Positions 4,438-10,414 of a stretch of DNA of 10,414 nt are shown piece by piece. The DNA comes from Clostridia bacterium (GTDB taxonomy: Bacteria; Bacillota; Clostridia; Monoglobales; Monoglobaceae), in contig JAFQRU010000107.1 of NCBI GenBank assembly GCA_017409915.1, positions 1-10,414 of the forward strand. Reading direction: 5' to 3'. Each line of letters opens with the position of its first letter. The first letter of the stretch is position 1. A program made the position numbers and the translations under genes. Under the pieces are notes generated by a model that was not told the origin of the DNA, did no database searches, and worked only from the letters and a program-made list of their open reading frames with translations.

Positions 4438-5916
4438 TTATAAAATTATGCAAATAAGTCCGCCGCTGCCCTCGTTTATAATTCTTGAAAGGGTCTCTTG
4501 AAGCTTCATTCGGGCATCAGTCGGCATATGATTCAGCTTGTTCAAAAGGCCTTCGTTAACAAGCTCATGAACAGACTTTCCAAAGATATTTGACTCCCAG
4601 ATTTTAATGGGATCATTTTCAAATTCTTCCAGGAGATAATGAACCAATTCCTCCGACTGTTTTTCCGTTCCCACAACAGGATTTACCTCAGTCTCAATGT
4701 CGGCGCGGATAATGTGCAAACTTGGGGCGCTGGCGCGGAGTCTTATCCCAAACTTGCTTCCCTGCTTCATAATTTCAGGCTCTCTTAAAGTAAGCTCGTC
4801 AATCCCCGGGGATACAATTCCATAACCCTGGCGATTGGCCTCTTCCAAGGCAATCTCAATCTTCTCATATTTTTTCTTAATATGAGAAAGATTTATAAGG
4901 GTTTCCATAAGGCCCTTCTGCCCCTCAATATTAAATCCTGTTACCTCTTGGATTATTTTATAATAAATATCATCTCCAACACAGGCGTTAAGCTTAACGC
5001 TTCCCGTTCCAAGGTCCGCATTTTCATAGTTTACGCTCTCTATATAAGGAGAAGCAAGAAGCCTTTCCCCGAAAGCCTTTATATCAGAAACCTTTTCAAT
5101 CTTTTCAGAGGAGGAAACAATATCCTCCTTAATCTGCTTTTTAAGCCAGTTGTCATCGCTAAGCGTTGTTATCCAACTTGGAAGATTTATTCCGATTTCT
5201 TTAACAGGGAATTCCATAAGGATTTTCTCCATTATTGTGCTTATATCCCCTGTTGAAAGCTCGGCGCAGTTAAGAGGAAGGACACATACGCCATATTTTT
5301 CTTCAATTTCTTCCTTGCATTTTAAGGCGTGTTCTGTGTTAGGATTGTTGGTATTTAAAATTACAACAAAAGGCTTATTTATAGCTTTAAGCTCTTCTAT
5401 AACCCTTGACTCAGCCTCTTTATAATCATCTCTCGGGATGTCCGTTACAGTGCCGTCTGTGGTTACAACGATTCCTATGGTGGAATGTTCATCTATAACC
5501 TTTTTTGTGCCCATTTCTGCCGCCTGGGCAAAGGGCATCGGTTCTTCCTCCCAAGGGGTTTTAACCATTCTCGGCAGAGAATTTTCAAAGTGACCAATTG
5601 CGCTGTTTACAATATATCCCACACAGTCAATCATTCTTACCTTCAAATTTATTCCGTCCCCGATGGTTATTCCAACCGCCTCATTGGGAATGAATTTCGG
5701 CTCGGTGGTCATAATCATTTTGCCCCCTGCGCTCTGAGGAAGCTCATCCTGTGCCCTTGCCCTTTTATACTCATTCTCAATGTTCGGGATTACGATAAGG
5801 TCCATAAATCGTTTTATAAAAGTCGATTTCCCGGTTCTTACAGGCCCAACAACCCCCACATAAACATCGCCGCCGCTACGCTTGGCAATATCGTGATAAA
5901 TGCCGTATTCCGCCAT
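4438..5916 (-). CDS. spoIVA: Stage IV sporulation protein A, spore-coat ATPase
   Basis: A 492-residue protein, the same length as Bacillus subtilis SpoIVA. SpoIVA is a cytoskeleton-like ATPase made in the mother cell. It coats the forespore outer membrane, polymerises on ATP hydrolysis, and forms the basement layer for coat and cortex assembly. The N-terminal P-loop is G24-PVRTGK30-S31-T32, a Walker-B-like strand (VRMIDCVGY) follows, and the threonines at T70-T71 (MTTEPKF) match the family's sensor threonines. The C-terminus ends in the family's hydrophobic GSGGLICIIL tail. GGAGG lies 7 bases before the ATG. A sigma-E-type promoter at 5954-5982 precedes it and a terminator follows. It lies 74 bases after trmB with no terminator between, so some vegetative read-through is possible. 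The gene looks intact, so the organism is probably spore-forming. Confidence 0.98.
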   Translation of the reverse strand: MAEYGIYHDIAKRSGGDVYVGVVGPVRTGKSTFIKRFMDLIVIPNIENEYKRARAQDELPQSAGGKMIMTTEPKFIPNEAVGITIGDGINLKVRMIDCVGYIVNSAIGHFENSLPRMVKTPWEEEPMPFAQAAEMGTKKVIDEHSTIGIVVTTDGTVTDIPRDDYKEAESRVIEELKAINKPFVVILNTNNPNTEHALKCKEEIEEKYGVCVLPLNCAELSTGDISTIMEKILMEFPVKEIGINLPSWITTLSDDNWLKKQIKEDIVSSSEKIEKVSDIKAFGERLLASPYIESVNYENADLGTGSVKLNACVGDDIYYKIIQEVTGFNIEGQKGLMETLINLSHIKKKYEKIEIALEEANRQGYGIVSPGIDELTLREPEIMKQGSKFGIRLRASAPSLHIIRADIETEVNPVVGTEKQSEELVHYLLEEFENDPIKIWESNIFGKSVHELVNEGLLNKLNHMPTDARMKLQETLSRIINEGSGGLICIIL

Positions 5917-5953
5917 AAAAATTCCTCCATACTTGTACTTTTACACTTTGTAC

Positions 5954-5982
5954 ATTGTATGAAGGAACTTTTCCCTTTATGA
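5954..5982 (-). promoter_or_regulatory. spoIVA: Sigma-E-type (mother-cell) promoter of spoIVA
   Basis: On the minus strand, a -10-like CATACAAT (5954-5961) lies 14 bases from a -35-like TCATAAA (5976-5982). This matches the known sigma-E pattern (KMATATT, about 14 bases, CATACAnT) across the whole -10 and the first five positions of the -35. The start would lie about 30 bases upstream of the ATG. Mother-cell expression by sigma-E is established for spoIVA in Bacillus subtilis, which supports the call. No sigma-A promoter is evident in the gap. Confidence 0.8.
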
Positions 5983-5990
5983 TTATTTAT

Positions 5991-6629
5991 TTAAAAAACT
6001 GCCTCGCACCTATAAATAGGGTTTCCTGCCTCTGAAAAGAGGGTTTCATATTCCGTCATAACATTCCCCTCAAAGGAGCTATTATGAAGGTCTAATGAAA
6101 TATTTTTTAGTCTTAACCCAAAATCCGAGAATGAATTTAAAGAAAACTCAAAGAGGGCCTTGTTATCAGTTTTAAAATGCACCTCGCCGCCGCTTTTTAA
6201 TATCCTTTTATAAACGGTTAAAAATCTCTCGTGGGTAAGGCGTCTTTTTGCCTGATAAGTCTTCTTCCACGGATCACAGAAATTTATGTATATTCTTCCG
6301 CATTTATTATTCTCGTCTATATCATTTAGAAAACTTGCGTCCCCTGCATAAAACTTAACATTTTTAAGGCCCTTTGCCTTAACCTTTTCAAGAGCCAGAA
6401 CCAAAACATCAAGGTTTTTCTCGATTGCGATATAGTTAATCTCTGGATTTTGCTCAGCAAGTTCTGAGATAAACCTTCCCTTTCCGCAGCCTATTTCAAT
6501 ATGAATTTCATTTTCTTTATTTTCAAAAAGATTTTTAAAATCACTACGGAAAGTTTCAAACTCTCCCGTAAGCAACTCCTTGCAGTTTTCAATTCTCTCT
6601 TCTCTGTGTTTCTTTTTTCTCATCCGCAT
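5991..6629 (-). CDS. trmB: tRNA (guanine-N7-)-methyltransferase
   Basis: A 212-residue, SAM-dependent Rossmann-fold enzyme that methylates G46 in the tRNA variable loop to m7G. Visible features: the MRMRKKK start typical of the family, the SAM-binding loop E45-IGCGKG51, an acidic residue E70 at the end of the second strand (AIEK), G96-D97 contacting the base side of SAM, and the signature N116-F-C-D-P-W121. The usual form of that signature is NFSDPWPK, so there is a Ser-to-Cys change. The following KRRLTHERFL helix is also typical. The Shine-Dalgarno is weak (GGGG about 9 bases ahead), which suggests translation partly coupled to rodA, whose stop is 15 bases upstream. It is the last gene of the large minus-strand unit before spoIVA. 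Confidence 0.97.
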   Translation of the reverse strand: MRMRKKKHREERIENCKELLTGEFETFRSDFKNLFENKENEIHIEIGCGKGRFISELAEQNPEINYIAIEKNLDVLVLALEKVKAKGLKNVKFYAGDASFLNDIDENNKCGRIYINFCDPWKKTYQAKRRLTHERFLTVYKRILKSGGEVHFKTDNKALFEFSLNSFSDFGLRLKNISLDLHNSSFEGNVMTEYETLFSEAGNPIYRCEAVF

Positions 6630-6644
6630 AAAATCACGCCCCGT

Positions 6645-7769
6645 CTAAAAGTTTATCATCTTGCTTCGGTATTTAACATTCATAACAAGCCCTATTGCAA
6701 TAAGGTTAGTTAAAAGGGATGACCCTCCATAACTGAAAAACGGAAGCGGTATTCCCGTAACGGGCATAACCCCAATACACATTCCAACATTCTCAATTAA
6801 ATGGAAAGTAAACATTGCTGCAATTCCTATGCAGATGTATTTCCCTAAATCATTTCTTGCATTTATTCCTATATAAACAATTCGGACAATAATCGCAACC
6901 AATAACAAAATTACCGCAAGAGCACCGATAAAGCCAAGCTCTTCACAGACAACGGAGAAAATGAAATCCGTATGTCTTGCAGGAAGGAAGTTATTATACT
7001 GACTTGCCCCTTCAAAAAGGCCTGTGCCGAAAAGCTGACCTGAGCCTACTGTTGTTTTTGAATGGACAACATGATATCCCGCGCCCATAGGGTCGCTTTC
7101 AGGATTAAGGAATGTTAAAATTCTGTCCTGCTGATATGGCTTTAAAACGAAAAACCAGCCAAGTGGCGCTGCCGCCGCAAGGAGAGCGAAAAGGGAAATA
7201 ATATATTTCCACGCAAGACCTGCCACGAAAAGCATAACAAAGGTCATAAAGAAAAACACCATCGCCGTTCCAAAGTCAGGTTGAAGAAGAATCAGGGCGC
7301 AAAGAATTCCGAAATGAAGAGTGAGAAAGAACACATTCCTCGGTCTGTTTAAAAGCATTCCTGTCCCTGAAATATGCTTTGCAAATGTTATAACGAAAAA
7401 CAGCTTAACAAACTCTGAGGGCTGAACACTTAAAAGGCTTCCGAAGTCAAACCAGCTTCTTGCCCCGTTTACCTTGGTTCCAATTCCGGGGATTAAAACC
7501 AGAATAAGAAGCACGAGGGATACAAGATAGAGCCAACCGTTAAGCTTTGCCAGATATTCATAGTCAATTATCATCAAAAGGAAGATTGCCACAAGGCCTA
7601 AAACAAGGGCAACTCCCTGAACTAACACATATTTAACAGGGGATGCTGTGGCGCTTGCAATCATAACCATACCAAAAACAGCCGCAATAACCGTTAAGAA
7701 CAAAAGCACGAAATCAAAGTTTTTGAGTATGTTCTGCTTATCAATATTGGTATGCTCATTAAATGCCAC
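6645..7769 (-). CDS. rodA: SEDS peptidoglycan glycosyltransferase, RodA-type
   Basis: A 374-residue polytopic membrane protein of the SEDS family, with about ten transmembrane segments. SEDS proteins polymerise lipid II into glycan strands with a partner class B penicillin-binding protein. The family hallmarks are present: G102-A-R104-SW and QPSE118FVK in the first large loop, the LQPDFGTA block, the extracytoplasmic ARHTD268FIF segment with the essential Asp, and the VMPVTGIPLPFFSYGGSS signature. That last block and the HLIENVGMCIG stretch fit RodA better than FtsW or SpoVE, but the paralogues are close and SpoVE cannot be fully excluded in a spore-former. The start codon is GTG (7767-7769) with AAGGGTG about 7 bases ahead. 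It lies 16 bases after trmR in the same unit. The neighbouring mltG also supports a cell-elongation role. Confidence 0.93.
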   Translation of the reverse strand: MAFNEHTNIDKQNILKNFDFVLLFLTVIAAVFGMVMIASATASPVKYVLVQGVALVLGLVAIFLLMIIDYEYLAKLNGWLYLVSLVLLILVLIPGIGTKVNGARSWFDFGSLLSVQPSEFVKLFFVITFAKHISGTGMLLNRPRNVFFLTLHFGILCALILLQPDFGTAMVFFFMTFVMLFVAGLAWKYIISLFALLAAAAPLGWFFVLKPYQQDRILTFLNPESDPMGAGYHVVHSKTTVGSGQLFGTGLFEGASQYNNFLPARHTDFIFSVVCEELGFIGALAVILLLVAIIVRIVYIGINARNDLGKYICIGIAAMFTFHLIENVGMCIGVMPVTGIPLPFFSYGGSSLLTNLIAIGLVMNVKYRSKMINF

Positions 7770-7785
7770 TTAGTATCACCCTTTC

Positions 7786-8445
7786 TTAATTTTCTTTTAC
7801 GCTTATTGCAACCCCGTCCCCGATTGGGAGAAGAGCCGTTGCAAAATCTTTATTTTCTTTAAGCATCGTAAGGTACTCACGAAGCCTTTTAACAATTGTT
7901 ATTTTCCGCCTTATAACAAGCTCGTCTGTGGCGGTCATTCCCTTAAATAAAACATTGTCGGAGACAAGGATTCCTCCCACTCTTAAAAGCCGTTTTGCTT
8001 CATTGAAAAACTCTTGATACTGCCCCTTGGCCGCATCAATAAAAATAAGGTCGAACTCGCCCTCAATTTCAGGGATAACCTCTCTGCCATCTCCGCGGAT
8101 AAGGGTTATTTTCTCTGAAAGGCCTGCCTTTTTGATGTTCTCCTCTGCTATGTCCGCCATATCATCGGAAAGCTCAATGGTAGTAACGCATCCGCCCGTT
8201 GCCTTGCTCATTCTTATAGCGGAATAACCGATTGCGCTTCCCACCTCTAAAATCCTTTTGGCGTTTGCAATCTTAATTATTATCTCTAAGAATCTTATAC
8301 TTTCAGGCTGAGAAATAGGAACGCCGTTTTCCTTGGCATATTCCTCCATCTCCAAAAGAAGCCCTTCGCTCTTTGGAAGAGTCTCTCTTATGTACCTTAA
8401 AATATAGTCATAGTTTATATTGTCGCCCTCTATCCAATCTCTCAT
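7786..8445 (-). CDS. trmR: O-methyltransferase, TrmR-type (tRNA 5-hydroxyuridine methyltransferase)
   Basis: A 219-residue SAM- and metal-dependent methyltransferase of the COMT-like family 3, the length and pattern of Bacillus subtilis YrrM/TrmR. TrmR methylates 5-hydroxyuridine at tRNA position 34 to 5-methoxyuridine. Visible features: SAM loop I65-LEVGSAIGYS75, acidic E91 (TIELS), G118-D119 in the next strand, the metal-binding D137 (FIDAAKGQY), and the second metal pair D163-N164 (LVSDNVLF). The ATG overlaps the mltG stop in a four-base ATGA, which indicates translational coupling. The mltG-then-methyltransferase order is the same as yrrL-yrrM in Bacillus subtilis, which raises confidence in TrmR over a small-molecule catechol-type enzyme. 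Confidence 0.9.
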   Translation of the reverse strand: MRDWIEGDNINYDYILRYIRETLPKSEGLLLEMEEYAKENGVPISQPESIRFLEIIIKIANAKRILEVGSAIGYSAIRMSKATGGCVTTIELSDDMADIAEENIKKAGLSEKITLIRGDGREVIPEIEGEFDLIFIDAAKGQYQEFFNEAKRLLRVGGILVSDNVLFKGMTATDELVIRRKITIVKRLREYLTMLKENKDFATALLPIGDGVAISVKEN

Positions 8446-9467
8446 TTTTGAAGCTCCTTAACCGTCTTTAAATGTTCCTCGCCGGTCCTAGAAAAAACAT
8501 TTCGGCTTCCGTCTTTGGTTGCCGCAAAATAGTAATAATTGGTTTTTTCAGGGTCGATTGCCGCTTTTATCGCCCCAAGACCCGGGGATGCAATTGGCCC
8601 AATGGGGAGACCCTCATACATATAGGTATTATAAGGAGAATCAATTTTTATATCCGCATTGGATAAAACATCTTTTCTCTCTTTGATTATATACTGAACT
8701 GTGGCGCAGGATTGAAGCTTCATTCCTATATTAATTCTGTTATAGAATACGGAAGAAACCTTGCCCCATTCTGAGCTGTTCGCCGCTTCACGCTCAACAA
8801 TTGACGCCATAATAATTATATCATCAAGGCTAGTGTCAGTTCCGCTTTCTATATATGCCGTATATGCTTTCCTATGAAAATTCAAAAGCATCTGGTATAC
8901 AACACTTCTTGGGGCTTGTCCTCTTTCAAAGTTATAAGTATCGGGAAAAAGATACCCCTCTAATGGATTATCCTTTCTCGGTATATTTTTAAGATAAGGA
9001 AAGTCAGGATACTCCTCTTTTGTCGCCTCTAAAAAGGCATTCATTTCACAAACGCCTTTTTTATCTAAAAGAGATGCAATTTGTTCCAGCTCATACCCCT
9101 CGGGGATTGTTACCGTAACATTATTGCTCACAGCAGTTTCAAGAGAATTCAGTATCTCTCCGTAGCTCATTCCCTTATAAAACTCGTGTTCTCCGCTATG
9201 ATAAACCCCTCGTCTTGTGAGCTTTTCATAGATGCGGAAAACTGTTGGATGAGATAAAACCTCTTCCTCATAAAGAATATCCGCTATGGCTTTCGCCCCT
9301 GCCCCTTCGGGAATATCAACTACTATAACCTCGTCTGTATCCGTTATAAACATATCTGAGCAAACACTTATAAAAAAGCACAAAAAGCCTATCACTGCGG
9401 TAAGAATAACCGCAAGGATGGCCGTTGGCTTTTTATTTTTTCTCATAATGTTTATAAACTTTTTCAT
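8442..9467 (-). CDS. mltG: Endolytic murein transglycosylase MltG (YceG-like)
   Basis: A 341-residue, single-pass membrane protein with an extracellular lytic transglycosylase domain. MltG cuts nascent glycan strands near the membrane and is thought to release or terminate new strands. There is a basic N-terminus, one transmembrane helix at about 15-36, a LysM-like subdomain (roughly 48-125, VVDIPEGAGAKAIADIL onward), and then the YceG catalytic domain. The catalytic glutamate is E225 in MASIVE225REA. The family blocks EGYLFPDTY (170-178), LQSCATVQY (251-259), SPYNTY and GLPIGPIASPG (287-297) are all present. The ATG is 2 bases after the CPBP gene stop with AGAGG close ahead, and its stop overlaps trmR. 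It is an intact gene in the wall-synthesis part of the unit. Confidence 0.97.
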   Translation of the reverse strand: MKKFINIMRKNKKPTAILAVILTAVIGFLCFFISVCSDMFITDTDEVIVVDIPEGAGAKAIADILYEEEVLSHPTVFRIYEKLTRRGVYHSGEHEFYKGMSYGEILNSLETAVSNNVTVTIPEGYELEQIASLLDKKGVCEMNAFLEATKEEYPDFPYLKNIPRKDNPLEGYLFPDTYNFERGQAPRSVVYQMLLNFHRKAYTAYIESGTDTSLDDIIIMASIVEREAANSSEWGKVSSVFYNRINIGMKLQSCATVQYIIKERKDVLSNADIKIDSPYNTYMYEGLPIGPIASPGLGAIKAAIDPEKTNYYYFAATKDGSRNVFSRTGEEHLKTVKELQK

Positions 9468-9469
9468 AA

Positions 9470-10384
9470 CTAACCTCTAAACCTCATTTGCAAAAATACA
9501 ACAACAAGACACAAGATAACGGGAACGCTCAAAAAGTTTTTAAGGAGCATCATTCCCTCATCCTTACACTTGTTTCTCTTTCGCTTTGGCGCAACAATTA
9601 AAAAGCAGATAAAAGATGCAACGAAAACCAAAACCATAATTGCCGCCAAGGTCCAGGTAAACACATCCCCTATCTCATAGTGGATTGCAAAATACCCGAA
9701 AAGGACAGATGTTGCATTGTTAATAATATGATAAAGCATTGCCGCATAGACAGAGTTTGTCCGAATTGTTATAACCGCCGCAACAAAGCCCAGAAGCAAA
9801 ATTCCGGGAAGCTTTGTTATGCTTCCGTGAAGAAGAGCAAACATTATTGTTGTAAAGGCGATTGCAACAAAGGTGCTTCGTCTTTCATAAACGCTTAAAA
9901 CAATGCCTCTCATCCAGAATTCTTCTAAAACTCCCGGGAGGAATGCCGTAACAATAAGCGCCACTAAAACCTCTCCCCCTGTCTGAGGAATAAGTCCTCC
10001 CTCGCCTGAGCCGAAAAGTTTTCCGAAAGGCAGATTCAAAAGAGCCATAACAAACTGACCTGAAATCGCCATTAAAACAATAAAGCCAACAAGCTTGTCC
10101 GAGAAATTGTTAAATCTCATTTCTTCCGCATCTGACCTGTCAGTTTTCCGCCAGAATGCCACCCCATAAACCATAATGGGAACAATAAAAGTTAAAAGTG
10201 TTATAAGACCGAGCTGGATATAATTCTGATATCTTACAAAGCCTTCTGCCGCCTTGGGAAGAAAGCTTACTATGGCAGCAGAGGCAACCTTTAAAACAAA
10301 CTGGGTAAGCATAACCCAAAGGAGAAGCCACCTTGCGCCCTTTATTCTTTTTATATCCTCATATTGTCTGCTCAAATCGTTCAC
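9470..10384 (-). CDS. CPBP family intramembrane metalloprotease (Rce1/Abi-like)
   Basis: A 304-residue polytopic membrane protein with all three conserved CPBP motifs: E154-E155-FWM-R159, F182-ALL-H186 and H219-IIN-N223. Residues in these motifs form the presumed metal and catalytic site in the membrane. CPBP proteins include the Rce1 CAAX protease and bacteriocin-immunity or regulatory homologues; the substrate here cannot be read from the sequence. There are about eight hydrophobic segments. A lysine/arginine-rich loop near residue 267 is followed by one more hydrophobic helix after KDEGMM, an unusual C-terminal extension ending in QMRFRG. The start is GTG (10382-10384) with AGAGG ahead. 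It is the first complete gene of the wall/tRNA-modification unit, 2 bases before mltG, so it is almost certainly co-transcribed with it. Confidence 0.92.
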   Translation of the reverse strand: MNDLSRQYEDIKRIKGARWLLLWVMLTQFVLKVASAAIVSFLPKAAEGFVRYQNYIQLGLITLLTFIVPIMVYGVAFWRKTDRSDAEEMRFNNFSDKLVGFIVLMAISGQFVMALLNLPFGKLFGSGEGGLIPQTGGEVLVALIVTAFLPGVLEEFWMRGIVLSVYERRSTFVAIAFTTIMFALLHGSITKLPGILLLGFVAAVITIRTNSVYAAMLYHIINNATSVLFGYFAIHYEIGDVFTWTLAAIMVLVFVASFICFLIVAPKRKRNKCKDEGMMLLKNFLSVPVILCLVVVFLQMRFRG

Positions 10385-10413
10385 ACCCTGCCTCTGTTAT
10401 AAGAATATCCATT
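10381..10413 (-). CDS. Probable C-terminus of an upstream gene (partial)
   Basis: On the minus strand, the last bases of the window read in one frame as N-G-Y-S-Y-N-R-G-R-V followed by TGA. That stop overlaps the GTG start of the CPBP gene in a four-base GTGA, the same coupling pattern seen between mltG and trmR. Only ten codons are visible, so neither the family nor even coding status can be proven; the call rests on the overlap. Confidence 0.4.
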   Translation of the reverse strand, partial: NGYSYNRGRV

Positions 10414-10414
10414 G

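Noticed and set aside
5917..5953. A SpoIIID binding site near the spoIVA start, suggested by the GTACAA-containing repeats
   Set aside because: The bases before ACA are GT, not the purine pair of the known SpoIIID consensus, so the match is not convincing.
5962..5980. A terminator after trmB
   Set aside because: Only a weak stem of about six pairs including a G-U is possible, without a T-run, and it overlaps the sigma-E promoter.
4882..5982. Open plus-strand frames inside and upstream of spoIVA (4882-5256, 5150-5425, 5485-5982)
   Set aside because: They are antisense shadows of a fully conserved gene, with no ribosome binding sites or recognisable domains.
1..10414. CRISPR array, insertion sequence, toxin-antitoxin pair or biosynthetic cluster
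   Set aside because: I found no regularly spaced repeats, transposase motifs, small toxin-antitoxin gene pairs or modular synthases. The only repeat of note is the 21-bp tRNA-end duplication.

Overview
The window looks like chromosomal DNA of an endospore-forming, low-G+C Gram-positive bacterium, most likely a clostridial Firmicute. The evidence is a full-length SpoIVA with a sigma-E-type promoter, purine-rich Shine-Dalgarno sites, textbook sigma-A promoters, U-tailed hairpin terminators, and RodA, MltG and TrmR proteins of Firmicute type. I cannot name the genus. Nearly every gene is a recognisable core or widespread gene, and there is no complete mobile element, CRISPR array or toxin-antitoxin pair.

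Layout. Positions 1-222 hold a G+C-rich, hairpin-rich, apparently non-coding stretch. It is bounded by a 21-bp direct repeat of the 3' end of the adjacent tRNA-Ser gene, so it may be an integration scar. Positions 191-484 (minus strand) are a two-gene tRNA-Ser operon (UGA then GCU) with its own promoter, a leader hairpin and a terminator. A divergent promoter drives a plus-strand pair at 620-2658: a hemolysin III/PAQR-like membrane protein and a large FAD-dependent dehydrogenase of the COG2509 type with a cysteine cluster. A bidirectional terminator separates this pair from everything downstream, all of which is on the minus strand.

Positions 2690-4389 form a three-gene unit with a near-consensus promoter: a small lipoprotein, a 56-residue single-pass membrane protein, and a eukaryotic-type kinase fold whose catalytic HRD Asp is Asn. 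This is the least understood and most interesting part of the window. Positions 4403-5982 hold spoIVA with its own terminator and a sigma-E-like promoter. Positions 5991-10384 are a tightly packed unit, in transcription order: CPBP membrane protease homologue, mltG, trmR, rodA, trmB. It mixes peptidoglycan enzymes with tRNA methyltransferases. Its promoter lies beyond the right edge, where the last codons of another gene probably overlap the CPBP start.

How the genes fit together. RodA polymerises glycan strands, MltG cleaves nascent strands, and SpoIVA builds the spore-coat basement layer, so the right half is centred on the envelope. TrmB and TrmR modify tRNA and appear to be co-transcribed with the wall genes. 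The lipoprotein/membrane/pseudokinase unit could be an envelope-sensing or scaffolding module, but that is inference.
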